A DNA stretch of 64,000 nucleotides from Blakeslea trispora (lineage: Eukaryota > Mucoromycota > Mucoromycetes > Mucorales > Choanephoraceae): positions 62,001 to 126,000 of the forward strand of contig JAIWNE010000002.1 in NCBI GenBank assembly GCA_025331445.1. The letters are read 5' to 3'. The notes under the pieces were generated by a model. The model worked only from the letters and a program-made list of their open reading frames with translations. It made no database searches and was not told the DNA's origin. Both the position numbers and the translations under genes were made by a program. Every line of letters starts with the position of its first letter. The stretch's first letter is position 1. Shown piece by piece: positions 9,881-20,724 of this stretch.

Positions 9881-12800
9881 TGAGTACCAATCCTATGCCT
9901 TCTTATGAACCTATGCCCCCTTCCTCTCCTTCTACCTATGACTTTACTATGACTATATGGAATGCTAATGGTATTGCTCGTCAAGCCATTAGTACTGTTA
10001 CTGACTACTTATATGACTCTTCCCTCATCTTCATCACCGAGACTTGGCTACTCTCTCCTCTTCGTTTTCCCACCTCTTGGCAACAGTATCATACCTATGG
10101 TCAACCTGTTGCTGACTCTTTCCGTGGCAAGATGGGTATCTCTCTTTTGGTCAATCCTACTTGTCCTTACCCAGTTACTCCTCTCCTTTCTTCCTCTCCT
10201 TATGTCTTTTCTTGTCAAGTCTCTACCTTTCTCATTCATTGTGTCTATGCCCCTCCTTCTCTGTCCGATGATGAGTTTATGTCTCTCATTATGTCTCTCC
10301 CTTCTCGTACTCATGCCTCTCAGACCAACGCATTCATCTGTGGCGATTTGAATGCGCGTAGTGTTCCTCTTCTTGGTGACTCTCGAAGTAACACTCGTGG
10401 TACTCGTCTGGCCGAATGGGTTGAGGAAGCTGGTCTTTTCTGTTGGAACTCTCTCTTGGCAAAAGGTGTTCCAACTCTGTTCTCTCAAAGTCGCATGGCT
10501 AACTCTCAGCCTGGTCACTCCAGTTGGAGTAGCGTAATTGATCTCTTTATCAGCTTTGATGATCTGGTTGCTCCTTCTCTTGTTGTCCGTGATGCCGGCC
10601 TTGGTTCTGACCATGTTCCTGTCTCTCTGTCTTGTTCTCTGTCTTCTCTACCTCCTGCTCCAGTTGCTCATCCGCGTCTTTTATGGAAACTGTCTTGTCT
10701 GGATGATCACAAGAGTGTAGAGCTGTATCAGTCTCTTTTCAGGTTGCATAGCGCACCTATCAAAAATACACTCTTGGCAGAAGTTAAGTATTCTATTTGT
10801 CAAGCCTTCGGGCAACATAGCAGTCGTACCTCTACTCACGCAACTCTCCCAACTGAAAGGGTTATCCCTGATGTTGATTCTATTGCTAGTAGCCTCACTG
10901 ATACCATCCACCGTTGCCTCGATGAGTCTGTTGGTCGCAAACAGCCACGACCTCCTGGTAACACCTGGTTCTGGACTTGCTCTCTGCAGTCTCTTGTGGA
11001 TGCTCGTGAGGACGCCCGAAGAGCTTGGCGACGAGCTTCTGACGGCGTTGGTAAGGCTGTTCTGTGGCGTGCGTATCTTTCTTGTTGTGACCGGTTCAAT
11101 GCTGAGCTCAAGCGTCGTAGGCGTGAAACATGGAAGCAGTTCTGTGACAAGCTCTCTTCTGGTCCTTTCTCTGACACTACTGCCACCATCAAGCGGTTAC
11201 GGCGTGGTCGTACTACCTCTCCTGGGTTCTCGCATCCTGAAGGTCCTGCTGTTGCTGCTACGGTGATGTCAAGTCATCTTCGGTCTGTCTTTGCTGGTGA
11301 TCACCTGCCTGCTCTCCGGCCTACTGCTCCCCCTTTGCCTTCTGGTCCTTGTGTCTCGGTTGATACTGCTAGGTATCTTCAGAACCAGTTTGGTCTTGAC
11401 TTGTCTTTCTCCCTTCCTGTTGGTGCTACTACTGCTGCTGATAAGGACTGTCCCTTTACGGTCGAGTTAGTGTCTGACACTCTCTTGAAGAAGCTCTCTC
11501 GTCGTAAAGCTCCGGGTGTTGATCATCTGAGAACCGAGATGCTATTGCCCATTGTCGATGACTTGTCTCCTCTCTTGGTCTTGCTCTTTTCTCTTTGCTG
11601 GTTCTGGTCTCGAATCCCTCGCGATTGGTGTACTGCCCAGGTCGTGCCCATTTACAAGAAGGGTGATCCTCTGAGTGCAGCCAACTACCGGCCCATTAGC
11701 TTGACTTCGGTCATGCGTAAGTTGCTGGAGTTGTGCGTGTATCCTGAGCTCTTGGAATCTGGTCCTCCTCTGGATATCGTTCAAGGTGGCTTTCGCGCTC
11801 ATCGTGGTACTCTTGACCAGGCTCTGTCTTTGCATGAGTTGTGTCGTCAGCACGCTGATGATCACTTTGGTGAACCTCCTGTCCTTTGTTTCTTGGATAT
11901 TAAGCAAGCATACGATAGTGTTGATCGTAACATTGTCTGGCGTGCTCTTGAGACTTATGTCTCTGATCCTCTTCTTGGCTTGCTGCGTTGTCTTTTTGAC
12001 GATGTGCAAGTTGAGGTACTGGTCTCTGGTGCTCGTTCTCCTTCTTTCTGGCCTGGTACTGGTGTCTTGCAAGGTTCGATCTTGTCTCCCTACTTGTACT
12101 CTGTGTACATTAACTCGTTCCCTGCCGTCCTGCGGTCCATCTCAATGCCTCGCTCTCGTGTGTTTGGATCCATGCCTCAACGTCTATATGATGGCCTCTG
12201 GATCAACTCACTACTCTATGCTGACGATGTTGTCTTGATCGGCACTGCTGAGACCATGCCCCGCTTGTTGAAGAAAGCTGAAGAACACTCTCTGTCTCTT
12301 GGGTATCGGTGGAACCCGGCCAAGTGTGTGGTGGTGAACCCGCCGCTGTATACTGGTCGTACTACTCCTTTACGCCTGTATGGTACTGCTCTTCCTGTTG
12401 CCGAGTCTTTTGACTATTTGGGCTTGCCCTTCAATAGCAAAGCTCAACTGGATGCTACTCTCCTTGTTCAACGCAACGCTCGTTCTGCCTTGGTGGCCAT
12501 GCGCTCTGGTCTTCAACCTTTGGGTGTTCACTCGACTGGCTTCTCTCGTTTGACCTCTGCTCGGCTGTATGCCACCTTCATCCGGCCAAAGCTAGAGTAT
12601 GGTCTTGCTGTCTCTTCTCTCTTGGTTCGTGACCTCCGGGTTATTGAGCGTGCTCAAGATCAGTGTCTTCGTCTTGCCTTTGGTGGACACTCTAAGGCTT
12701 CAACAGTGGTGTTTAAACACCTGACCCACTTGCCTTGCATGAAGGAGCGTGTCTCCATTCTGGGGTTTAAAATGTTGGTGCGTATGCAACAGCTTCCTGC

Positions 12801-13554
12801 TGATACTTTGCTCGCTGTCTTGCTTGCCCACATTGCCTCTGCCTCTGTTTCTCCTCGTTTCCGTTGGCCAAAGCTGTTAAAGAACAACTCCCTGTGGAAA
12901 CTGGTCTGTCACTCTTTTGTCTCTCCCTCTGTGCCTCGCTTCTCTTCCTTGCAGCAGTGGATTGCTACCTCTGGTGGTGATCCCAAGCCTGTCATTAGGC
13001 GTTATCGTCGTGCTTACCTGGCTGGCCTTTTGGCCAAACCTGATGGTCTGGTTCTCTTGCGTGCTTGTCGTCCTGTGCTGGGTGTTGATCCCATCCTGGT
13101 GCTGCCAATGTCCGTTTGGGAACGTAGTCGTCTTCTTCGTTGGAAGATGGGTTGGTTACCTGCTCGTCCTGTTCCCTGTCGTTGTGGTCATCCACATGCC
13201 TCACGGAACCATTTGCTCTCTTGTCTCTCTGTTGCTTCTCGTCTTGGTGTTGCTGTTGATGCTCAGACAAATCCTTTGGATTTTGTGCTGAACCAACTCC
13301 CTCGACTTCCCTCCGCTCCTTCTCCCAATGACCAGCGTCATTCTGTCTCTCTTTTGCGTTGGTCCACTTGGTGGCCTACCATCTGCTCAATTATGCTGGA
13401 CATGGACATGATCTGCCTACCCGATGTCGAGTTCAGTCCCTGTTCTCAGGATATCCGTGGTCTCACTCTCTTGGAATGGTTGCTTCCTGTCTTTTACAAA
13501 CAAGTTGCTCCTCCTGTTACTTCTACTCTTTACAACTACCTTAGTGTAGTCTGA
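9880..13554 (+). CDS. LINE copy 1 ORF2: APE endonuclease and reverse transcriptase
   Basis: 1,224 residues, intact. The N-terminal apurinic-like endonuclease shows WNANGIA, FITETWL, ICGDLNARS and GSDHVPV (about residues 25-245). The reverse transcriptase shows NYRPISLTS (about 600), GGFRAHRGTLDQ, CFLDIKQAYDSVDR (about 672), GVLQGSILSPYLY and the catalytic YADD (about 780). A C-terminal Cys/His cluster, CRCGHPHASRNHLLSC (about 1100-1115), is typical of LINE ORF2 tails. The start ATG overlaps the ORF1 stop as TAATG, suggesting termination-reinitiation. The product would nick the tRNA gene target and copy element RNA by target-primed reverse transcription. Confidence 0.95.
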   Translation: MSTNPMPSYEPMPPSSPSTYDFTMTIWNANGIARQAISTVTDYLYDSSLIFITETWLLSPLRFPTSWQQYHTYGQPVADSFRGKMGISLLVNPTCPYPVTPLLSSSPYVFSCQVSTFLIHCVYAPPSLSDDEFMSLIMSLPSRTHASQTNAFICGDLNARSVPLLGDSRSNTRGTRLAEWVEEAGLFCWNSLLAKGVPTLFSQSRMANSQPGHSSWSSVIDLFISFDDLVAPSLVVRDAGLGSDHVPVSLSCSLSSLPPAPVAHPRLLWKLSCLDDHKSVELYQSLFRLHSAPIKNTLLAEVKYSICQAFGQHSSRTSTHATLPTERVIPDVDSIASSLTDTIHRCLDESVGRKQPRPPGNTWFWTCSLQSLVDAREDARRAWRRASDGVGKAVLWRAYLSCCDRFNAELKRRRRETWKQFCDKLSSGPFSDTTATIKRLRRGRTTSPGFSHPEGPAVAATVMSSHLRSVFAGDHLPALRPTAPPLPSGPCVSVDTARYLQNQFGLDLSFSLPVGATTAADKDCPFTVELVSDTLLKKLSRRKAPGVDHLRTEMLLPIVDDLSPLLVLLFSLCWFWSRIPRDWCTAQVVPIYKKGDPLSAANYRPISLTSVMRKLLELCVYPELLESGPPLDIVQGGFRAHRGTLDQALSLHELCRQHADDHFGEPPVLCFLDIKQAYDSVDRNIVWRALETYVSDPLLGLLRCLFDDVQVEVLVSGARSPSFWPGTGVLQGSILSPYLYSVYINSFPAVLRSISMPRSRVFGSMPQRLYDGLWINSLLYADDVVLIGTAETMPRLLKKAEEHSLSLGYRWNPAKCVVVNPPLYTGRTTPLRLYGTALPVAESFDYLGLPFNSKAQLDATLLVQRNARSALVAMRSGLQPLGVHSTGFSRLTSARLYATFIRPKLEYGLAVSSLLVRDLRVIERAQDQCLRLAFGGHSKASTVVFKHLTHLPCMKERVSILGFKMLVRMQQLPADTLLAVLLAHIASASVSPRFRWPKLLKNNSLWKLVCHSFVSPSVPRFSSLQQWIATSGGDPKPVIRRYRRAYLAGLLAKPDGLVLLRACRPVLGVDPILVLPMSVWERSRLLRWKMGWLPARPVPCRCGHPHASRNHLLSCLSVASRLGVAVDAQTNPLDFVLNQLPRLPSAPSPNDQRHSVSLLRWSTWWPTICSIMLDMDMICLPDVEFSPCSQDIRGLTLLEWLLPVFYKQVAPPVTSTLYNYLSVV

Positions 13555-13752
13555 TTCCCTTTTTTGCTCTCTCTCTATTTATTTTTTATTGTCTCTCTTG
13601 GTTTCTTTTTCCTTTTTTTCTATTCTGCTAGTTTATTTTTTTTGTTCCTTTTGATCCAGTTAGAATAATCCTTATTTTAGCTTGCCCTTATGATTAGACA
13701 CTTGCCCCATAGGGATCAGTCTTACAAGTCATTATTAAATAAACTCTTTTGC

Positions 13753-13767
13753 CTACACCAAGAAACC
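13753..13767. repeat. 15-bp LINE target-site duplication, copy B
   Basis: CTACACCAAGAAACC between LINE copies 1 and 2. This is the only tRNA-derived sequence at the junction. Confidence 0.93.
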
Positions 13768-14137
13768 GCCTTTCTTTCTCCTTTTGATCACTTTTTTTCA
13801 ATTCAAATTCCGTTTTCGAAAAAAGCTCGACTTCCTCCTTATTAACCAGCGTATTTCTTTGTCAATTATTATTCCCCAATCTCGTCCGCACATTTTGGTA
13901 CCCAAAGTGTCCCAATCCGACAACTCTAGCACATTCACCAACGCGATTCACGACATTTCGACATCTTCAACTAAAGATCTCGACTTCGAAGCCTCATCTA
14001 CAAAGAACCTAGCATCAGAACCAGCTGAAACTTTGTCAGAATCTATCTCTGTATTAGAAACATCACCTATTAAAGTTTCAAGTCTCTCCGGTAAGCGCTT
14101 GCATAGTTCACTTTCGCCGCCTTTGATCCCTGCCGAC

Positions 14138-15274
14138 ATGACGCGTACCTTGCCGAGATCTCGAGTTGATGACGTCAGCATCTCTTCGACATCTGCTCCA
14201 CTTGAGCTGAACAAAGACGTTGTCTTTGACTTTGGTCTCTCTGTTGCTCCTTCTCTCTCTGGTGCTGATTCTTTGCCAGAGGTAAGTAATGTTTCTTTGC
14301 TCTCGTCGGCCTCTCCCTCTTCCTCTGCTCCTCCTGCTTGGTTTGCTGCTTTTCAGGCCAAGTTTGAAAAGTATGAAGAGCGTCTCTCTCAGTTGGAGTC
14401 TCTTGTTGCTGAGAACTCGGCACTCAAGAAAGAGCTTGCCGCTGCTCGTGCCAAGATCTTGGAACTTGAGAACAAGTCTGGTCCTTCTCTCTCTTTGTCC
14501 CCGTCTGTTGATGTAGCAATGGATGATGACTTGCTTCCTTCTTCCTTGCCTGCTCCTTCTGTCTCTCCTTCGGCCGCCGTGTCTAAATGGGCTCATGTTG
14601 CTGCTGCTGCTCCTACACCTGCTGAGGCCTATGGTAAGTCCAACAAGTCGGTTTCCTCTTTGGCTGTTCAGGCCAAGCCCAAGAAAAAGATCACGCCTCG
14701 CCAACGTAAGGCCGCTGCTCGTATCTTTCTTGTTTCTTCTCCGGCTGGCTCTTCAGTAGACTCACCTCTCTTTGAGTATGTTTACTTGCCAAACAAGTAT
14801 CGGGACCGTCTCTCTGCTTTCCGTCATAAGCTGCGACTTATCGGATTGGATAACAGCCGTGTCCTTGATGTGCACTACCCAGCTCGTAACGTTGTAGCTT
14901 TGCTCATTCACACTGCTTACAAGGCTGATCTTCTCAAGGTCATGGACAAGTATTCTCTCCCGGTCTTGACAGACTTTGATCCTTTCTCTGGATCCAATGT
15001 CTTTGATCCTGCTTTTGCCTCTCTGGATGCCGATGCTCTCACTGCCAAGGCTCGTGAACTGCAACAAGCTCGTCTTCTTCGTGCTCTTGGCTATGTTCGT
15101 GAACAAACGCGTAGACTGGTGGCCTACGACTTTGTCCGTCAAGGTTGGTTGTCAAAGGAACAGGCCGGTACTGTAGTTGGTCCTCTCTCTTCTGTAGTTG
15201 GTGTTGACTCTGCTCCCTCTACTGATATGGAAATTGCCTTGGCCGGTGACGGTGAACCGGTCTCATCCTCTTAA
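14138..15274 (+). CDS. LINE copy 2 ORF1
   Basis: The protein matches copy 1 ORF1 throughout. The first ATG is at 14138. In this copy the upstream frame stays open further (to about 13784) because the copy 1 TAA at 8405 is CAA here, but still without an ATG. It ends at TAA 15272-15274, overlapping the ORF2 ATG. Confidence 0.78.
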   Translation: MTRTLPRSRVDDVSISSTSAPLELNKDVVFDFGLSVAPSLSGADSLPEVSNVSLLSSASPSSSAPPAWFAAFQAKFEKYEERLSQLESLVAENSALKKELAAARAKILELENKSGPSLSLSPSVDVAMDDDLLPSSLPAPSVSPSAAVSKWAHVAAAAPTPAEAYGKSNKSVSSLAVQAKPKKKITPRQRKAAARIFLVSSPAGSSVDSPLFEYVYLPNKYRDRLSAFRHKLRLIGLDNSRVLDVHYPARNVVALLIHTAYKADLLKVMDKYSLPVLTDFDPFSGSNVFDPAFASLDADALTAKARELQQARLLRALGYVREQTRRLVAYDFVRQGWLSKEQAGTVVGPLSSVVGVDSAPSTDMEIALAGDGEPVSSS

Positions 15275-18200
15275 TGAGTACCAATCCTATGCCTTCTTAT
15301 GAACCTATGCCCCCTTCCTCTCCTTCTACCTATGACTTTACTATGACTATATGGAATGCTAATGGTATTGCTCGTCAAGCCATTAGTACTGTTACTGACT
15401 ACTTATATGACTCTTCCCTCATCTTCATCACCGAGACTTGGCTACTCTCTCCTCTTCGTTTTCCCACCTCTTGGCAACAGTATCATACCTATGGTCAACC
15501 TGTTGCTGACTCTTTCCGTGGCAAGATGGGTATCTCTCTTTTGGTCAATCCTACTTGTCCTTACCCAGTTACTCCTCTCCTTTCTTCCTCTCCTTATGTC
15601 TTTTCTTGTCAAGTCTCTACCTTTCTCATTCATTGTGTCTATGCCCCTCCTTCTCTGTCCGATGATGAGTTTATGTCTCTCATTATGTCTCTCCCTTCTC
15701 GTACTCATGCCTCTCAGACCAACGCATTCATCTGTGGCGATTTGAATGCGCGTAGTGTTCCTCTTCTTGGTGACTCTCGAAGTAACACTCGTGGTACTCG
15801 TCTGGCCGAATGGGTTGAGGAAGCTGGTCTTTTCTGTTGGAACTCTCTCTTGGCAAAAGGTGTTCCAACTCTGTTCTCTCAAAGTCGCATGGCTAACTCT
15901 CAGCCTGGTCACTCCAGTTGGAGTAGCGTAATTGATCTCTTTATCAGCTTTGATGATCTGGTTGCTCCTTCTCTTGTTGTCCGTGATGCCGGCCTTGGTT
16001 CTGACCATGTTCCTGTCTCTCTGTCTTGTTCTCTGTCTTCTCTACCTCCTGCTCCAGTTGCTCATCCGCGTCTTTTATGGAAACTGTCTTGTCTGGATGA
16101 TCACAAGAGTGTAGAGCTGTATCAGTCTCTTTTCAGGTTGCATAGCGCACCTATCAAAAATACACTCTTGGCAGAAGTTAAGTATTCTATTTGTCAAGCC
16201 TTCGGGCAACATAGCAGTCGTACCTCTACTCACGCAACTCTCCCAACTGAAAGGGTTATCCCTGATGTTGATTCTATTGCTAGTAGCCTCACTGATACCA
16301 TCCACCGTTGCCTCGATGAGTCTGTTGGTCGCAAACAGCCACGACCTCCTGGTAACACCTGGTTCTGGACTTGCTCTCTGCAGTCTCTTGTGGATGCTCG
16401 TGAGGACGCCCGAAGAGCTTGGCGACGAGCTTCTGACGGCGTTGGTAAGGCTGTTCTGTGGCGTGCGTATCTTTCTTGTTGTGACCGGTTCAATGCTGAG
16501 CTCAAGCGTCGTAGGCGTGAAACATGGAAGCAGTTCTGTGACAAGCTCTCTTCTGGTCCTTTCTCTGACACTACTGCCACCATCAAGCGGTTACGGCGTG
16601 GTCGTACTACCTCTCCTGGGTTCTCGCATCCTGAAGGTCCTGCTGTTGCTGCTACGGTGATGTCAAGTCATCTTCGGTCTGTCTTTGCTGGTGATCACCT
16701 GCCTGCTCTCCGGCCTACTGCTCCCCCTTTGCCTTCTGGTCCTTGTGTCTCGGTTGATACTGCTAGGTATCTTCAGAACCAGTTTGGTCTTGACTTGTCT
16801 TTCTCCCTTCCTGTTGGTGCTACTACTGCTGCTGATAAGGACTGTCCCTTTACGGTCGAGTTAGTGTCTGACACTCTCTTGAAGAAGCTCTCTCGTCGTA
16901 AAGCTCCGGGTGTTGATCATCTGAGAACCGAGATGCTATTGCCCATTGTCGATGACTTGTCTCCTCTCTTGGTCTTGCTCTTCTCTCTTTGCTGGTTCTG
17001 GTCTCGAATCCCTCGCGATTGGTGTACTGCCCAGGTCGTGCCCATTTACAAGAAGGGTGATCCTCTGAGTGCAGCCAACTACCGGCCCATTAGCTTGACT
17101 TCGGTCATGCGTAAGTTGCTGGAGTTGTGCGTGTATCCTGAGCTCTTGGAATCTGGTCCTCCTCTGGATATCGTTCAAGGTGGCTTTCGCGCTCATCGTG
17201 GTACTCTTGACCAGGCTCTGTCTTTGCATGAGTTGTGTCGTCAGCACGCTGATGATCACTTTGGTGAACCTCCTGTCCTTTGTTTCTTGGATATTAAGCA
17301 AGCATACGATAGTGTTGATCGTAACATTGTCTGGCGTGCTCTTGAGACTTATGTCTCTGATCCTCTTCTTGGCCTGCTGCGTTGTCTTTTTGACAATGTG
17401 CAAGTTGAGGTACTGGTCTCTGGTGCTCGTTCTCCTTCTTTCTGGCCTGGTACTGGTGTCTTGCAAGGTTCGATCTTGTCTCCCTACTTGTACTCTGTGT
17501 ACATTAACTCGTTCCCTGCCGTCCTGCGGTCCATCTCAATGCCTCGCTCTCGTGTGTTTGGATCCATGCCTCAACGTCTGTATGATGGCCTCTGGATCAA
17601 CTCACTGCTCTATGCTGACGATGTTGTTTTGATCGGTACTGCTGAGACCATGCCCCGCTTGTTGAAGAAGCTGAAGAACACTCTCTGTCTCTTGGGTATC
17701 GGTGGAACCCGGCCAAGTGTGTGGTGGTAAACCCACCGCTGTATACTGGTCGTACTACTCCTTTACGCCTGTATGGTACTGCTCTTCCTGTTGCCGAGTC
17801 TTTTGACTATTTGGGCTTGCCCTTTAATAGCAAAGCTCAACTGGATGCTACTCTCCTTGTCCAGCGCAACGCTCGTTCTGCCTTGGTGGCCATGCGCTCT
17901 GGTCTTCAACCTTTGGGTGTTCACTCGACTGGCTTCTCTCGTCTGACCTCTGCTCGGCTGTATGCCACCTTCATCCGGCCCAAGCTAGAATATGGTCTTG
18001 CTATCTCTTCTCTCTTAGTTCGTGACCTTCGGGTTATTGAGCGTGCTCAAGATCAGTGTCTTCGTCTTGCCTTTGGTGGACACTCTAAGGCTTCAACAGT
18101 GGTGTTTAAACACCTGACCCACTTGCCTTGCATGAAGGAGCGTGTCTCCATTCTGGGGTTTAAAATGTTGGTGCGTATGCAACAGCTTCCTGCTGATACT

Positions 18201-18947
18201 TTGCTCGCTGTCTTGCTTGCCCACATTGCCTCTGCCTCTGTTTCTCCTCGTTTCCGTTGGCCAAAGCTGTTAAAGAACAACTCCCTGTGGAAACTGGTCT
18301 GTCACTCTTTTGTCTCTCCCTCTGTGCCTCGCTTCTCTTCCTTGCAGCAGTGGATTGCTACCTCTGGTGGTGATCCCAAGCCTGTCATTAGGCGTTATCG
18401 TCGTGCTTACCTGGCTGGCCTTTTGGCCAAACCTGATGGTCTGGTTCTCTTGCGTGCTTGTCGTCCTGTGCTGGGTGTTGATCCCATCCTGGTGCTGCCA
18501 ATGTCCGTTTGGGAACGTAGTCGTCTTCTTCGTTGGAAGATGGGTTGGTTACCTGCTCGTCCTGTTCCCTGTCGTTGTGGTCATCCACATGCCTCACGGA
18601 ACCATTTGCTCTCTTGTCTCTCTGTTGCTTCTCGTCTTGGTGTTGCTGTTGATGCTCAGACAAATCCTTTGGATTTTGTGCTGAACCAACTCCCTCGACT
18701 TCCCTCCGCTCCTTCTCCCAATGACCAGCGTCATTCTGTCTCTCTTTTGCGTTGGTCCACTTGGTGGCCTACCATCTGCTCAATTATGCTGGACATGGAC
18801 ATGATCTGCCTACCCGATGTCGAGTTCAGTCCCTGTTCTCAGGATATCCGTGGTCTCACTCTCTTGGAATGGTTGCTTCCTGTCTTTTACAAACAAGTTG
18901 CTCCTCCTGTTACTTCTACTCTTTACAACTACCTTAGTGTAGTCTGA
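15274..18947 (+). pseudogene. LINE copy 2 ORF2, frameshifted
   Basis: Same endonuclease-RT protein as copy 1 up to about residue 798, past the YADD motif. One A is missing in the run GAAGAAAGCTGAAG of copy 1 (near 17669). The frame then runs into a TAA at 17728-17730, and the remaining 408 codons continue in another frame to 18947. All catalytic RT motifs lie before the break, but the C-terminal thumb-like and Cys/His region is separated, so the protein is probably non-functional. Confidence 0.92.
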
Positions 18948-19144
18948 TTCCCTTTTTTACTCTCTCTCTATTTATTTTTTATTGTCTCTCTTGGTTTCTT
19001 TTTCCTTTTTTTCTATTCTGCTAGTTTACTTTTTTGTTCCTTTTGATCCAGTTAGAATAATCCTTATTTTAGCTTGCCCTTATGATTAGACACTTGCCCC
19101 ATAGGGATCAGTCTTACAAGTCATTATTAAATAAACTCTTTTGC

Positions 19145-19159
19145 CTACACCAAGAAACC
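19145..19159. repeat. 15-bp LINE target-site duplication, copy C
   Basis: CTACACCAAGAAACC after LINE copy 2. The sequence that follows (ACTGACAAAATG) should be the original 5' flank of the tRNA-Val gene before the insertions. Confidence 0.9.
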
Positions 19160-20724
19160 ACTGACAAAATGAGATATAGTATAGGGATTTTATCGGCTCA
19201 AAAAGTTTAACCGTTGTCCGGTGAAATTCCGGCAAATGTTCGAATCGGAATACCAGTCTACGTCACTAATTGTTAGTAAGAAGAACCCTGAAGACCCTGA
19301 AGATCCTTTTTACTAGTTTTCCATCGACTTGACTGACTCTCAATCTCTTTTGGTCTTGCTTACATTCCTGATATTTTTGTTTCCTTTTGTTGTCTAATTC
19401 CTTTCAATCATCTACTTTATCTTGTTACTATTTCAAATCACTCCATATTATTTATTTTAGATTCCTATTTCCATTTGTTACTTCTGATCCATACTTGCTA
19501 ATTACTCTTTTTCCCACTTTATTTATTTTAGACGTAACTGATATTAGATTTTTACTTTATTTTTTACATTTCAACATTATTTAGATAGAAATTCTTTAGA
19601 AGTAGTATAAAAACTAGACATTTATTATAATAAAATCGAGGTCGTTTTTCTTTATTAAAAATTGGGTGTGATTGTTTGATTCGTAGTAGAAGTAGTGAAT
19701 TAGTGAAATACATACAAATCTCTATTATCTGCTATTAGGTATGACTTTGATAGGAAGAGAAAGATTGACAGAGGTTATTAACATTGTCCTTTTCTTACTC
19801 TCATGTTTAGGCGTTGTTAATTCCTTTCGTCGATTCTTTTACTTACTCAATTCCGCAACTTTTTATCAAACCGATAATTACCCTCAAAAGCCTATATCAG
19901 ACTTTTCAAATAATTGCAACTACTAAATAAAATATATCCAACAAAATATTAGTCCGGCCCGGAAATTTTATGCTTTCCGGGCCGGATATGTAAATTGAGC
20001 ATACAATTGACAGGTGGAATCTCTGAATTTTTCTATGGTTTATACGATACATGCATTGTCAGACAATTCAGAGAGGAACTCATTTTCCTTAAAAAGAAAG
20101 AGAGAGAACTAATTCTACTGCAGGTCCGTGTTGCGTTTATATATTGTTTCTATCTCGATTTTAATTAATCACTCTGTTATAATTAGGTTTGTATAAGCAG
20201 TTTTCCTACTAAGATGACTGGTCACCTTAATTGAAAGATGGCTGCAGCCAGATTTCATCCCCGGCCTTGAATAAGGTGGAGATATATTGTTTACTTGATT
20301 TATATTTTGGAGAGTTAATAATTATGCTCGACAAGATATGTTTTAATCTTGATTAGTGTTTCAATATATCAGGCATAACTGTTTCATACTTGTTCACTTG
20401 TTTCGTTGGATGTTTAGATCAGTTTAGATTAGGTGATAACGATAGACAAGCCCTTTGTAATTATGTCTCAGAACTATCTTTATCCAAGTAATGATTTAGT
20501 CTTTTCTTATAATGAAATCTCTAGAATCATTGCTTGTTTTGTTAGATGCTGCTACCTTGGTATTATAAGGCCTATGCAACCATCTTGCTATCACATGTGT
20601 CATGTCATATAGCCATTTCAAGTATTGATGAGAAGAGAGTCAATGAATATAAATCTGATCATGATTTCAATGTGTTAGCTAGGCCCATTGAACGCTTTAT
20701 ATAACATATCATCGCTTTTTACCA
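19160..20724. other. Intergenic, no supported gene
   Basis: AT-rich stretch with only short chance frames. It holds the hairpin at 19952-19987 and a tRNA-like box pair near 19172-19245 that does not fold. No gene is supported. Confidence 0.55.
19952..19987. repeat. 13-bp perfect GC-rich hairpin
   Basis: TCCGGCCCGGAAA and its exact inverse TTTCCGGGCCGGA are separated by about 8 nt (TTTTATGC). This is a strong stem-loop in very AT-rich DNA. It could be a MITE core, a transcript end structure or a protein-binding palindrome. Confidence 0.8.

Larger units (their letters stand above)
8374..13752 (+). mobile_element. Full-length APE-type LINE, copy 1 (tRNA-targeted)
   Basis: A 5,379-bp non-LTR retrotransposon with ORF1, ORF2 and a pyrimidine-rich 3' UTR ending in CTCTTTTGC, with no poly(A) tail. 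It is flanked by identical 15-bp duplications (8359-8373 and 13753-13767). It begins one base beyond the 5' end of tRNA-Val. Its nearest relative is copy 2 at 13768-19144, nearly identical in the stretches compared. Both reading frames are open, so this copy may be competent. Clade assignment (for example Tad-like or another APE clade) was not possible without a tree. Confidence 0.95.
13768..19144 (+). mobile_element. Full-length APE-type LINE, copy 2 (tandem)
   Basis: A 5,377-bp copy of the same LINE in the same orientation, starting GCCTTTCTTTCTCC and ending CTCTTTTGC like copy 1, and flanked by the same 15-bp duplication on both sides. Differences from copy 1 are scattered substitutions, a small 5' UTR change near 13790, a one-base deletion in ORF2 near 17669 and a small deletion in the 3' UTR (about 19027). 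Confidence 0.95.

Noticed and set aside
19172..19250. tRNA-like A box (TAGTATAGGG) and B box (GTTCGAATC) on the plus strand after LINE copy 2
   Set aside because: No acceptor stem or T-stem can be formed around the boxes; the only stems are CCGG palindromes. At best a decayed tRNA or SINE.
20220..20290. Possible small RNA (GGCTGCAGCC palindrome and nearby boxes)
   Set aside because: Compared mentally with U3, U4, U5 and U6 snRNA consensus blocks and none fits.
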